From Cristatella mucedo (lineage: Eukaryota; Bryozoa; Phylactolaemata; Cristatellidae): DNA of 64,000 nt. Each line of letters opens with the position of its first letter. The stretch's first letter is position 1. Of the stretch, positions 1 to 12,386 are shown piece by piece. A program made the translations under genes and the position numbers. The notes beneath the pieces were generated by a model that saw nothing but the letters and a program-made list of their open reading frames with translations, had not been told where the DNA came from and did not search any database. Where the stretch lies: positions 496,001 to 560,000 of the forward strand of contig WPIO01000049.1 of NCBI GenBank assembly GCA_009760855.2. Reading direction: 5' to 3'.

Positions 1-1003
1 TCAAATTGGCAGCAAATTTTCTAAAACTAAATGACGATAAAACTAACTTACTAGTTATGGGCAAACCCAGTGTGATTCACAAATTGGAAAGGCTGACGCT
101 CAAAATTGGTTCTGCCAGCATATCTCCAGTTGAATCAGCTCGAAATCTAGGTGTCATGTTCCAAAGCGACCTCTCGTTAGACGACCATATCAGCTCCACA
201 GTCAAATCTGCCTATTTTCAGCTTCATAACATTGCTAAAATTCGGGCTTGTTTAGATAAGGAAACTGTATCTAAGTTGGTCCATGCATTTGTAACATCCC
301 GTCTCGACTTGTGCAACTCACTGCTTACTGGCCTACCAGCATGTGCAATCAGGCGATTGCAGCTGGTGCAAAACTCCGCAGCTAAGCTTGTCTGTCGTGA
401 GCGTCGCAGTTGCCACATCACACCACTTCTTGCCGACCTGCACTGGCTCCCAGTCAAGCAACGGATTGACTTCAAGGTTTTGTTGCCCACTTTTAGGTCA
501 CTTCATTCTTTGGCTCCAGCCTATCTCTCAGATCTACTCCCCCATCAGGCCAAGCATCGTACCACCCGCTTTTCGGAATCCAACAGTCTACAAATACCTC
601 GTACAAACCTCAAATCCTTTGGAGACCGTGCATTTAGTTCGTATGATCCCAAAGCCTGGAACTCCCTCCCGACCTGCGTCAGAACATCCCCTGACCTGAC
701 CACATTTAAAAAGAATTTAAAAACACACCTATTTAGGACAGCATTTAGTGGGTCCCTGTGATTCGTCCTTGATGTGCTTATGCGTGCTGACACTGTGCAT
801 GCTGCCACTAACCACATTTGCATGCTGACCTTGTGCATGTCACCCCTAACCATGTTATTCATTTTGTTTGTTTATCAAGCATGATTTTACTCACCATTTA
901 GTTGAATTTCCCTTTGCAGCAAATGGAAAGCGCCTAGAGAGAGATTAAGTTCTCTGAGGACGCTTTATCAAGTGCATTATTATTACTATTATTATTACGC
1001 CAT
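1..1003 (+). mobile_element. LINE alpha (L2/CR1-type), 5'-truncated by window edge
   Basis: A continuous reading frame to 761 encodes the C-terminal part of a non-LTR reverse transcriptase of the L2/CR1 group, with the family hallmarks [26 protein letters not shown] and AWNSLP followed by a short tail ending GSL. A roughly 240-bp 3' UTR follows, with the pattern gcgcctag...gggcgctttatc and a (TTA)n tail near 985-1003. The frame is undamaged and nearly identical in protein to the minus-strand copy at 32.3-33.7 kb, so it is a young copy. The catalytic half lies outside the window. Confidence 0.9.
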
Positions 1004-1235
1004 TACGAAAGCCGTACTCGAACTCAAGCATTCGCGCTGGATTCAAGCTTGCAGTGCGTAAATATCCCCCCGTTCAAAAAGCAGCAGCAGATCGACCAAT
1101 CACCAGTGGACTTTTCGTAAATCTCCTTTGATTTTTTGAAGGTGACTTCGCGTCGCCGTCGTATTGCCGAAGTCCGATGGAGCACTTTCTCTTTTTGAGG
1201 GGGCAATCTCAACGCTCAATCGATGAGGATCTCAC

Positions 1236-1452
1236 CTGCGCTCTGAGCCACGGCGATGGCTTGCTCCTGCTGCTCTTTGCTCTGCTGGATGGCCTGAGCG
1301 GTTTCCAGCTCCCACACCTCCCTTTCCAACTCCTGGACGCAGGTGCTTAGGGTAGCCAGGTTTTCGCCGCCGCCGTCGCTTTTCTCCGTCGATTTGACAT
1401 AGGACTCTTGAAGGCGAAGCGAAGCCATCCGTATCTTTATGGGCTTTATTTC
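1236..1452 (-). CDS. Internal exon of an unrecognised coiled-coil protein
   Basis: A good acceptor (tttttcag) precedes 1,452 and a good donor (gcag|gtgaga) follows 1,236; between them 72 codons plus one base are open. The peptide is strongly charged and helical (ELEREVWELE, QQSKEQQEQ), typical of a coiled coil. It probably continues off the left end of the window. It may belong to the same gene as the exons at 16.9-19.4 kb, but the 17-kb exon does not join it directly in phase, so at least one exon would be missing. I cannot name the family. Confidence 0.55.
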
Positions 1453-2711
1453 CTGAAAAAAGCTGCTCCGTGTCAACTGCTCAACTGCAAAGACTATTGC
1501 CTCCATCTCACCGACACCACTTTCCCAGAAGTGATCGTCTGAAGATTTCGCGAACGCATTGTTGAAAGGGCGCACTGCATCGGCACGGTTTCTTGAGCTG
1601 CGATACAAGTACGACTACGCTGAGTAGCAAGAATGCGTAAAAATGCTTCTTTCTTCGCTAGCTTCTTGGTTTTTGGGAGTGTTTACTGATCAAAGAAGGA
1701 AACCCATTCTGGACGTAATGGCTGCATCTCAGAGCACGAAAGCGACGGTCAAGAAGTGGATGCTGATTCCGTACATTTTCATACGGATATATTTTATAAA
1801 AAAATTTGGACAGGCGCATTATAGAGGTACATTTCTTAAAATGTAAGATAGAGGTCCTTTATACAGGCATATTTAATTAAGTATATTTTTCAGGTTTATT
1901 ATAAAAAAATGTTATATTTGGAGGCTCGGAGAAAAGTGCCACCGTTGGAACATCGCTCACTGGTAAGCTTAGGGAGATTTTCGGGCCTGGGGGTTACACT
2001 TGGAAAATTTAATTTGTTTAGGTTCCCAACGGACAATTTTTTAATTGGTGATTCTAAGACAGCAAATGTAGAACAGATTTGCTAGCTACCATCGGATTGC
2101 GCCAGTCGCGCTAAGGGAGCAAACGCATTTGCTGCGAGAGAATTTATAATATGGACATATGCTTTCCATTAAATAGATGATCAAAAGGAAAAAAAATAAC
2201 AACTACGATTAATCAAATAGTTAGTGCCCTAGTGCATGTGACTATTTTGAGGTCACTTGCAATGAAAATTGGATTATCACATGTCCTGAATTAAGAGTAC
2301 ACACAGACTTAAGTTAAGGTTCTCTCAAGAACCCCGTGCGAATAGAAATTTCTTGCTTAGGTTGATAAGTAGGTGGGAATGACAGATTTATCAGTGCCTG
2401 AAAATTTATCTGGAATGAGCATGGGTAGTAGACACATACGATTAAGCAAAGCGCTGTAGATTTGATTCGCAGAGCTCAAATGCTAAACTTTCACTTAACG
2501 ACGGAAGTATTCCAAAACCATTCAAATGTGCCATTGCAAAAGGCCGCATTGAATTATGAGTGATTTCCTAATTATTCTATAACCATCCCTTACCCTTTAT
2601 TGAAGAATATTTAAAGAATTCTCGCTAAAAACCGTGCGGGGAACGTTGACAAGAATGTATTACGAAACTTTCAGTCGGGATTTGGGTGACACTATTCCAC
2701 TGAAACGCCTC
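1453..2711. other. Stretch with no recognisable feature
   Basis: AT-rich sequence with short open frames only; no repeat or coding signal recognised. Probably intron of the coiled-coil gene. Confidence 0.4.
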
Positions 2712-3910
2712 TCACCCTGTGATTGATAACATCGTTGGTAGCAATGATGCTGTCACTGCCTTGGTCCTACTTGACCCGTCAGCAGCTTTCAACGATATTG
2801 ATCACAAGATCCTGCTTAATAGATCGAGAACAAAGTATTGATCTGGCTGATCAGGCTGACCTGAAGTGGATCGAATCGTTATTGTCCGATCATGTACAGT
2901 CCGAGTTAAGATCGACTCGTGGGGAGGCCAGGTCTCATTTAGCAGACCAGTCACATGGGAAGGCACACAATGGTCTATGCTTTGCTTTTCTCCCATTTAT
3001 AAAGAGACTCAGAAGTGGTTATTTAGGTCCACTGCATCGGTAATCACTAATATGCTGACAAACTCTGCTGTTTCTGCGATTTAGGCCGCGAGAAACAGCT
3101 GCATCGATAGAAAACATGAACGCCTGCTTTGCAGGTATTCGGTCCCGGATGGCGACCGAATTCAATAAACTTAAGAGAGGATGGAATCAGAAATCTCAAT
3201 TGGAAACCCTATTCGCACCGCCGGCATAAGTTACCATTGCAAGCCTAACATTAGTTGCCGTATTGCGACCATTATTGAGTGCTGGTAACTCGGAAGACCT
3301 CTTTCGAATCTGCTTGGCGCTAAAAGTTTTCTACAGAAGGCCCACGCCGCTAGCCATCGTGCTTAGCCAATCGTCGGCTTCCTTCTAAGATCAGGGCCTA
3401 CTTACTGCAGTGGCTGGCTAAAAATCTTAGAAGCTCCTAGTTTCTCCCTAGACTTGACTACTGTGACTCATCTTTGGCTAGGCTGCAGAGAAATCCACTA
3501 AGCCTCCACAGTTGTTGATAAATATAGCTGCTAGATTGGATTTTATAAAATTCAGACACTTATGATCACGGAACTACGGTGGGTCCATGTATACCTATGC
3601 ATTCAGAGCCATCTTTTTACTTACACTAATATATAAAAATGTATTATTTTTTAGCACCCTAAGAGAACCTAATCTCTATTCAGGCGCTTCACATATGCCA
3701 CGGGCTTGAGCCCGCGATTTCGGTCATCAAATACATTCACCTTGACATTGATCGGGCGAGCATCTTAAATCCTTCGCCAAACCAACTCTAAAAAGGTTCC
3801 CCGTGGCTAGATTTTTCCGACACAAAGTTGTTCTAATTCAGCTGGTTCAGCCTGTTCGTGCCACCAGGTCCTGCTAGGACAAGAAATTAGCAGTACAATT
3901 ATTTCACTTA
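2712..3910 (+). mobile_element. LINE beta, old decayed copy with nested SINE-A
   Basis: Broken frames give recognisable reverse-transcriptase pieces in family order: LLDPSAAFNDIDHKIL near 2,765, a piece resembling ENMNACFAGIRSRM near 3,115, and the SCLPQWL/LDYCNSLLAG region near 3,400-3,480. The frame is interrupted by a SINE-A at about 3,645-3,790 and resumes near 3,835 with sequence matching 36,400-36,450 of the better LINE beta copy. Many stops and frameshifts show it is ancient. Confidence 0.75.
3645..3790 (-). mobile_element. SINE-A, nested in LINE beta
   Basis: Reads on the plus strand as the complement of a tRNA-derived SINE: 3' LINE-like tail first (agagaacctaatctctattc, aggcgcttc), then the box-B-like gggcttgagcccgcga, then the box-A-like segment near 3,770. 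Diverged from the other SINE-A copies. Confidence 0.7.
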
Positions 3911-6900
3911 AATACTTCGGGTGGCAAAAGCTTTTGATTTGTACGTCCTAGAATCTACACTCTGGAAACTCATGTAGACAGCGCTCTCTTTGCAGACTCG
4001 CCGTCTCTCTCTAGCTGCGAACATTGAAAATCCTTTACAGCCTTCTCACGCTGCTTCTCTATCCCTACATCAGTGAACGTCCGCTTAACTCGGCTGCGTT
4101 TCTTACTTCCCGCGGACAGTAGACTACGGCATGTGAACAGAATGCCACTTAGGCTTTGAATGCTGTATAGTAGGTGCCTCAGCTTAGTCTTTCATGCTCT
4201 GCAGACTTGCACACAGGGACACATACATTACATGGGTGAAATGAAAAGGCACGTCGGTCCTCCCACTTGGACTGACGTGCAGGAGTGGGCCGGGCGCCAG
4301 CCAGTCCATCCGATATGTCCCTTCGGCTTTTTTGTAATCGGCTGCCAAAGGTAAGGTCAAGGTTGATTCCATCCTTGTTTTCTTCTTACCTAAGCGTGTA
4401 CCGAGTGATAAGCGCATGCATCTAAAGTGGGAAGCACAGTAATTCATTTTGATCTGTTGGGTTCTTTGCACACAGCGTTGACGCTAGACTTACTCCGTTC
4501 TAATACACAGACAAGGATAACTAAATGGCTCTTAGTTGTAAGGTATTTCAGTGTAGTGTCGATTGAAGTAAAGTACCTGGCAGCAAGATATGAGAGTATT
4601 TTTAACTCTGCAAACTAATGAGATCACTTAGCGAACTCTACGCGTACATGACGTCGTGTTCGAGTGGATATAAAGAATCCGGGAGAGGAAGAATTACATT
4701 AACAATATCAAAATGCGGAACATTGTAGAATCGCTTACGTTTAGCTCTTCAGGTCGTCCACGTTCTTTTACGCAGCACTGACAAATAATACGAAAAACCA
4801 GATCCGAAGAGCGTTGCTAAAAAGTTCGCATTTTGGGCAGACAAACCCTCACCAGCCTCAGACAAAAGACCCAAGGAGATACCCGTCTTTAGAGCTATGA
4901 CGATCCAAACTGATTTGTGATCTCCGAGCGACTCTAGTGGCCGCACAGCGAAGGGCACAAATACCGTGACCAAGTGGCCAGCGGTAGGCTACTGCTAGCC
5001 GCCATGACGCTTCGCTTGCCGGCGAATGCTTGCCGGGGCAAACTGACAAGTAGGGGGCTTCTAATTCCACGACAAAATGTCTCAAACAAGTCGTGTGCTT
5101 TGAAAAAAGCCAGGCCTTGCACGGCAGGTGAACGTTGTCCATCGGCCTAAAGGTGATGTGCGTGCATCTCAAACAGGCTCTGTCAGACGGCATGAAAATT
5201 GCATTTGGGGGATTTGAGTTGAGGGCGCACCACGTGCCTTGTCAACTGCGTAGTAGTAGTCTGGCAGGTCAGCTCTGACCAATGCGATCGTTCCATCGCA
5301 GAAAGCCTGATGCAGCCGCTCCAGCCATATTGCTAGCTTGTCGAGGTGTTTCTGGCTTAACTCGTGATCTTCGATGAACCGTTGATGCACAATCCTGGAC
5401 GAAGAAAAGAAAGCTAACCGAGGGATTTTTCTGAAGTGCGTGAAATGCTATTCGGTGTTTGGCCTTCGCGTGCCCATCAAGCACGGTGGGTCCTAACAAC
5501 TATCTGACGGCCGGAAATGAGCACAAACCAAACTCGGATCATTCTAATCGAGAGCTCGGCGTCACGCGTTTCAGACCTGCTCTCAGAAGACAAAACAGTA
5601 CGTTGGAGCGAAAGCCGTTGGCGAATGGTCAGCGTGTTCAATGGCACATCTCACTGCACACCGTTGCTAAGCGGACACGATCTAGACACGGCATGCAAAC
5701 CGAAGGTGAATGGCGTGGTTATTCAAGAAGCTAGCCGTTCGCTCAGTGCCATTGGGCAGGCATAATCATCTCCGCGAAAGCGTGCACTGGCAGTATTGAT
5801 CTCTCTGAGCAGCCAAATAGACTCGCTCTAGATCACGTGGTCACAGCCCCTCGGTGAATCGAAGGCGACTTGGTTGGTTGGTTGATCGCAGCCACGAGGC
5901 ATTTTAATATTTCGCTTAAATCCTTACCTGAAGTCTCGTTTCAATCCAGAAAGTATGCCACTGATATCCCTCTGCATTTTATACATCTCCTGTCCGGTTG
6001 ATAGAAGATCCTAAATAAGGCGAACTCTTGAAGAGGCACTTACATGCAATTCGCCAGACTATTGCGAAGCGATAAATTTTCGAAGTGTGGCATACCCTGG
6101 CGAAGTAATAAATTTGCTTTTTTAGGTCGTCAATGAGGGCGCCCTGAGCTGCAAAAAAGGGACGTGTGAAATGTATTTCCATCCACATCTGCCTAAAGAG
6201 CACAGTAAGCAAAAATTGTTGCACGAAAACATTTCGAACAAGTTTCTCACATCGTCGGGCGTCTTTCGGCTGCCGAAGATAAGAGCACATGCAAAGTTAT
6301 CGCATGCATTATAGACGCGTCAAGCATAGCCATTTCTTACAGTCCGTCCATAAAGTCGTACCGAAGCCCCTAGAATTTATTGATAATTCCAAAGAAATTC
6401 ATTATTTAGAGGCAACGTGATAATAATTTAAACACACACGTGACCAAGTTTGAACCGGAATCAAAGTGAACCTGCATGGTGTGACTTCTACTGAAAAAAA
6501 GTTTAAAAAAAATAAGGCAATCTTGCACTAGCCTAAGCTAGACTCCATCAAGGAGATAGGGGATCTTATGGATCAACGGCTGCTATTGCGACGGGCACTC
6601 AATAGTGTTTGGGGATAGAAATGTATAGTTATTAGTGACCATGTTACATATTGCAACCATTCGTTGGTTACCACATTGCACTTTCGGTTTGCACCTTCAG
6701 GACATGACAAAGCAGGCTGTGCAGGCAATTTCAAATAATTTTAAACTTCCAGCTTTTTATGGATGATAATTTCTTAAGAAAAATTGCATTGCTTGTAGTA
6801 TCTAGCATGCAGTTAATTTGCTATTTTTCAGCGTTTATAAGCTCTGTAGTTTTCTGCTAATGCATTACAATAATGTTGTCAGTACTAAGACAACTTATTC

Positions 6901-6945
6901 TCTTTCTGAGCAGTTGATATTTACTTTAAAGCCCATGCAAAGTTC

Positions 6946-6948
<3 letters not shown>
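3911..6948. other. Long stretch without an assignable gene or repeat
   Basis: No recognisable repeat. The only frame with ordinary protein-like composition is on the minus strand, roughly 5,169-5,450 (about 95 codons, segments such as LDKLAIWLERLHQAF), without clear splice sites or family resemblance. I do not call it a gene. Confidence 0.4.

Positions 6949-7038
<90 letters not shown>
6949..7038. repeat. (TA)n microsatellite
   Basis: About 45 TA dinucleotides with one interruption (acatata near 7,012). Confidence 0.98.
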
Positions 7039-9699
7039 GCTCTCAGGAAGTGTTGTAGAAAAGTCCTATCGATATTTTTTTCGTCATAATCATTATCATG
7101 ATTATATTATTTAGAAGTGACTTAGTTTTTTTGAGGTAGATGATTGGAATCAGTTTGTTACTCAACTCACAGTGACGTCGTAAATAGTGACCTGGAGGTC
7201 GTTGTATTTTTCTCAGTGCAGCAGTTACTTCAGCAAGTTTTCTGTGTGAGGAAAATTACAAATTTATTTTCAGTGTAAAAGTAAAATGATGATGTTCCTA
7301 GTTCTTCGATAGTGGGCGGATGTCTTTAATCTTTTAACTGCATGGCCGCCATTCAAATTTCTGGCGGAGTTTATTTCAGCCCGAGTTGAGCCAAACCGTG
7401 ACTCTCCTTGGTAAAAAAAAAGAGTGTCACGGAGGATTTGGTAATATCAGACTGATACAAGCATAAAACACGTGCGATCTTTTGCTCCGAGGTAATTAGT
7501 CATTAGAAAAGTATCACTGCAGTCACATATGCTATCATGAATGTTATAAAAAACTAAAGTAAGCTCTGCGTGAGGATAGACGCGGGCGAGCTAGTAAGCA
7601 CAGCAAACCGTAAAAATTACATTCATGCACTAAACTGATTTCGCCGTTCCAAGCCATGTATTATTAAGTCGCTGCAGACAAGCACTCGCATTCAGTTTCA
7701 ACTGTTTTACTTCTACAGTTAACAGAAAAATGGGCGAGGCACTCGTGTACGGGTGTTGTTTCTCCGATTTGGCGATCCTATATCATCGAAACATAACGAG
7801 CAAAGAATCAGTGAGCGGCAGAAGCGCTGTACACATACGTTCGGCCGTTGACGAGAGACCATCTTTCATCTGAGCTCGGCGAAGCTGCTGCTCTAGTTCC
7901 TTCAAGAAAAACGCACTCACTGTAATGTGGATAGTAGACAAGAGCGATCGAGCGAAGTAAGAGGGCAGAAGAGTGCAGAACGGAAGTATGTAAGCGGTTG
8001 GTCAAAGTGTACTAGCTGAAGTGCCTCTACTGCGATATACAGGACGTCGAGAACTACTAGCAACATTTGATATAGGACAGTTGTCCCAGGCTTTTCAGCG
8101 CGTCTGAGCCGTGCGTATTATTGGTCAATTTGAGTCGGACAGCAGGTAGCGACAGAGTCATACCTAGGGAGGCAGATTTTCACAAGGTCTGCTATATCAA
8201 GCCAAAATGACGTCACTTGTCAGACCTATCAGAGATTGCTTTGGTGCGTGCGAAAGTCACCCTTTACTGTGCGCCGCTGTGGTGAGCTGTTTCCCGGTCT
8301 GCGGGCAGCAGGCATGTTGTCAGTGAGCCACACGTCGAGAATTGCTTCCGTCGGCAAGCCGAATGTAGCACTACGTGACCCCGGCTCGACGCGAAGTGAC
8401 CTGAGGGAGCATCCAGCACGTGCACACTGGCGTCTTGCAAATCCCGAATATCTTTGGTCTGTCCCGCTTCGTACTGTACCGATCAATGTCTACTGCAAAC
8501 TGCCGCTTTCCCGGAATGCTTACGCGTTCCGGAAGCGGTCACTCAGCTCGACTCGGAGGAGCTCGGCGAGTGCTATAGAGAGGTGCATTGCCTAGACAGG
8601 CGAACGGCCTGGCACGACGTTCGCTTCAAACTTTGAGATCTTTTTAAAACAGTGTGATATACCCGGAACATTTTTAGATATTTTGTGGAAGATGCAGCGA
8701 CCAAGTACCCGTACTGGAAGGACGTGTGTTTCAGCCGTCTACGTTTTATGGCACAGTGAGAAAGGCGCATTTTGTCACGCGAGAACCATTTTTGGTATTA
8801 TGAGGATAAATTCGGTCGATACTATATCGCAAGTAGCTAGTCAATAAGGTGAAAGTATGTGTACTAGCGAAATGGCGGCTTGCCAACAGAGCATAACATA
8901 ACTGCCAAGATATTTATTATTCGCAGTTCCTCAGTTATTACAGTTTGGAACCGGTTATGCGATAATCAATATTTAGGCATCGTAAAAGCCAAAGACATGT
9001 AATAGGCAGGCAGTTGTGATCCAGAGGTTGAATTAATGATTTGTGCGATAGAGTTCGAGTTGAAAGTGCTTTAGGCTTCTAGCTGTTAGAGAGCTTTGTA
9101 AGCCATAGCTGTTAGTAGACAACCGTTCATCCTCCCCGTTGCTGTAAATAGAATAAGCTACGCTATGGATATGAACTTTTTATTTTAAGGAATGGGCCAT
9201 CTTCGATTGCTTTTGTGATCGGCGACTTCTGTGATCGGCGACCGTCGGTATACATGAAATAATTTACTGTGCACCTAAAAGTCGCAAACTGCGATTCCAT
9301 GGCCAAGAGCTTCACCGGTATTTGTCACGCGTCGGCTGGGACTAGCACCCATACGAGCGCCACGTTTGTGGCTTAGTTCTTTTTAGGCGTACTATAACGC
9401 TGCTACACCGCGATTGTAAGACTCTTTACTTAGAACTTTTCGTCTGACTATTGTCCATGTGTGTTTGCTAGGGTCAAAGAAAGAAATCGTCTGACGTTGC
9501 TTTGATTGCCACCAGTTAAGCTGCCGCTGTCTTAGCTGAGCTCAATAGCCGGCTCAATGGCAAAGAGCAGGCTTGCTGCAATTTTACCTCATACCTGTCA
9601 AGTAAGACTATGTTGAGGCCTATATAATATAAGATTGATCTGTCTTCCTACTTTATACATACATGCATGTATGTACAGTAAATTCAGCAGAGATATCTG
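7039..9699. other. Stretch with no recognisable feature
   Basis: Short overlapping open frames at 8.2-8.8 kb on both strands lack family motifs or convincing splice sites. No repeat recognised. Confidence 0.4.
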
Positions 9700-9745
<46 letters not shown>

Positions 9746-9807
9746 CGCGCCCACGTGCACACGCGCGCGCGTACACACACAATATATATATATATATATA
9801 TATGTGG

Positions 9808-9844
<37 letters not shown>
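9700..9844. repeat. Compound (CA)n-(CG)n-(TA)n microsatellite
   Basis: A CA run to 9,742, a mixed CG/CA segment (gcgcgcgcg near 9,765) and interrupted TA runs to 9,844. It directly abuts the 5' end of a LINE alpha copy. Confidence 0.97.
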
Positions 9845-10490
9845 CTGGCCTACTGGCCTGTGCACTCAGACTCCTACAACTGGTGCAAAACTCTGCAGCT
9901 AGGCCCATCTGTCATGACCGTTGCAGTTGCCACATCATGCTAGTTCGCCGACCTGCACTGGGTCCCAGTCAAGCAACGCATTTACTTCAAGGTTTTGTCA
10001 CTTACTTACAGGTTCTTTTATTCTTTGGCTCAGCCTATCTATCAGATCTACTCCCCTACCAGGCAAAGCATTATACCAATCACTTTCCGAAATCCAACTG
10101 TTGACCTATACCTCATACAAGCCTCAAATCCTTTGGAGACCGTGCTTTTAGTTCGTATGCTCCCAAAGCCTGGAACTAGCTCCCGACTTGCGTGACGACA
10201 TCTCATGACTTGACCACACTTAAAAAAAACTAAAAACGCATTTACTTATCACAGAATTTAATGGGTCCCTGTGATTCAACCTGTATGTGTTTATGCGTGC
10301 TGACACTATCCATACTGCCACTAACCATACTTGCATGCTGACCCTGTGCACGTCACCCCTAACCATGTTATTTTTGTAGTTCATTGAGCAGGCTACCACT
10401 AACCACTGAATCGGGCTGTCTCTGCAACAATTGTAAAGCGCCTAGAAAGAGATTGAGTTCTCTAAGGGCGCTTTATTAAATGTATAATAT
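9845..10490 (+). mobile_element. LINE alpha, 5'-truncated, decayed
   Basis: Starts at the ...[17 protein letters not shown] region of the family and runs to the 3' UTR and gcgcctagaaagagattgag tail. The frame is broken by several frameshifts, so the protein pieces appear in three frames. Flanked on both sides by dinucleotide repeats. Confidence 0.88.
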
Positions 10491-10528
10491 ATATATATAT
10501 GTGTTTGTGTGTTTGTGTTTGTGTGTGT

Positions 10529-10568
<40 letters not shown>
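10487..10568. repeat. (TA)n(TG)n microsatellite
   Basis: Short TA run followed by about 34 TG dinucleotides with a few T interruptions, at the 3' end of the LINE copy. Confidence 0.97.
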
Positions 10569-10570
<2 letters not shown>

Positions 10571-11302
10571 TATTCGGGCCCGAAAATCCCCTCACTCTGG
10601 ACATTGAGATTGGAGAAGACATTTCAGCATTTCACGGAATTGTTTTCATACAAAATTTCAGCAGAACCAATAATTTTCAATATTTGTAACAAATCCACTT
10701 CGGTTTTCTTATTTGGTGCAAAAATATACGGAATGAAGAGGTTGTTTTGCGTTACGTGGTAAAGTTTCTGGCTTTCGAAGTAGTCACCATTCTCGACGGA
10801 TATTATTTTGTAGTGCCGTCGAAGCGGCGCGCAATAAGATTTACCAACATAAAGTACCCCGCTCTCTTAAAATGTATCTCGAAAACCATGCGAGAAACGT
10901 TTTGGCAACTATTAAAATTTTGAGGCATGCTATTTTTACAATCATAGGATTGACGTGATTAGAAAACGAAACGGAAAGAAAAAGCATCCAACCGGCTTTT
11001 TCTAAAACAAGGAAGTAAAGGATTCTTCTCGATTACTTCCTATGTCTTAACTCCGCCACTTTGCCAAGCGCATGTACTAAATTGAAAGACCATCTGATGG
11101 TTTCAATAAAAAAATTCAAGATGCAATTTAAAAAAATTGGCGTCTCGGATGCTTGCAAAGACTTCTTAAAAATTTTTATACGGCCCTACCGCTCGGTTTT
11201 TCTCAAGAAGATTAATTAGCTGTTTTTTTTACTCTAAATGCATTACCAATGTTCGCATATTTTTCAATCTGGTCTGGCTTACGTCGGTAAATAAGTAAAT
11301 AC
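10569..11302. other. Stretch with no recognisable feature
   Basis: AT-rich; no open frame or repeat of note. Confidence 0.4.
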
Positions 11303-11466
11303 TAGCTGAGTTAACAGCCGCTTTTGTATAGCGACAGAAGAGCCTTGACGACTATTAATACCGCTTGCAGTGGCAATAAAGGATTGCCAACCGCAGGATT
11401 CGAACTCACAACCTGCGTCCCAAGGGCATAAACAGTAACCGCCTTACCTGGTGTGCCATCACGGGT
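11303..11466 (-). mobile_element. SINE-B (tRNA-derived)
   Basis: Plus strand shows the complement of the family: cttttgtatagcgacagaag at the 3' side, the internal taccgcttgcagtggcaata, box-B-like ggattcgaactcacaacct, and box-A-like gccttacctggtgtgcca. Same layout as the copies at 12.2, 28.6 and 38.1 kb. Confidence 0.82.
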
Positions 11467-12225
11467 CGGTGATTGCACATAACCAAATGTCTCAAACTTT
11501 GAACATTCCCAAACTAATGCTAAAACATTCGTTGAGAAGGATTCTGGAGCGCACATTCAAAATGGTTACTACGGAATTTTCTGATTGTGCAATACAAAAA
11601 CTATCCTTCGAAAACGGCAGCTGTTTCCGAACCTACCCAAACCTATTAAACAAGTTATTTTTCACTTTTGTGCTCCACTAGGCTAACCAAGTTTGCAGCA
11701 CGCACATTTTAGTACATTAGTTGCTTCCTCACATTAATCCTACCTTGTGCCTACATTGAGATAGAATTTGTTTGACCTTGATCTTGTAAAACTCTGCCAA
11801 TATTTCAGATTTGTTTTGATTCCCAGGTTCGTGGATCTTTAGGGCAAGCACATGCTCGAAGAGGAGGCTGAAACAGGTGGTGCAGCCATTTAGCCAAGTA
11901 GGAAAGAGCCAATCCGTGGCGGGCCTCTTGGGTCAGTGTGAGTATCTTCTCTGTATCCACTGATGAACTGCGAGCCATCGGAACTCCTTCAGCAAAGGTG
12001 ACACATGGATGTCCCTCGAGGATTTTTTTACGAGTCTTGTAGCCATATTCTTCACGAGCTATAGAGACTTAATAACTTCTCAGTGGCCCAGCCAAGACGA
12101 AATTGAAGTACTTTAGCCTAGACAGAACACGGAGGTATTTAAGTTTCTAGCAACCAACCGTAACATAATCCCTAATCTTAGAAAGGCATGTGACGTAATG
12201 GCTAGCTGTGGAAGCAGTCTTTTTG
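11467..12225. other. Stretch with no recognisable feature
   Basis: No open frame longer than 80 codons and no recognised repeat. Confidence 0.4.
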
Positions 12226-12386
12226 ATGGCTCACTGGGTAAGGCGGTTGCTTTTCATACCCTCGGTCCCGAAGTCGTGGGTTCGAATCTTGTGGTGGGTG
12301 ATCCTATATCGCTGCTGCAAGCGATGTTAGAGCCGTAGAGGCTCTTCTGTCGCTATACAAAAGAGGCTGTTAAATCAGCTATAATT
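12226..12386 (+). mobile_element. SINE-B (tRNA-derived)
   Basis: Box-A-like tggctcactgggtaaggc and box-B-like gtgggttcgaatcttgtg, followed by the ctgctgcaagcgatg body and the 3' segment ending ctatacaaaagaggctgtt. One of the best preserved copies in the window. Confidence 0.85.

Noticed and set aside
8229-8770. Overlapping frames on both strands up to 119 codons
   Set aside because: No family motif or convincing splice sites; strands overlap mutually, typical of a locally GC-richer stretch.
12226-12300. tRNA gene, suggested by box A and box B
   Set aside because: The boxes belong to SINE-B; no cloverleaf or anticodon arm can be drawn, and the same sequence recurs with a SINE body.
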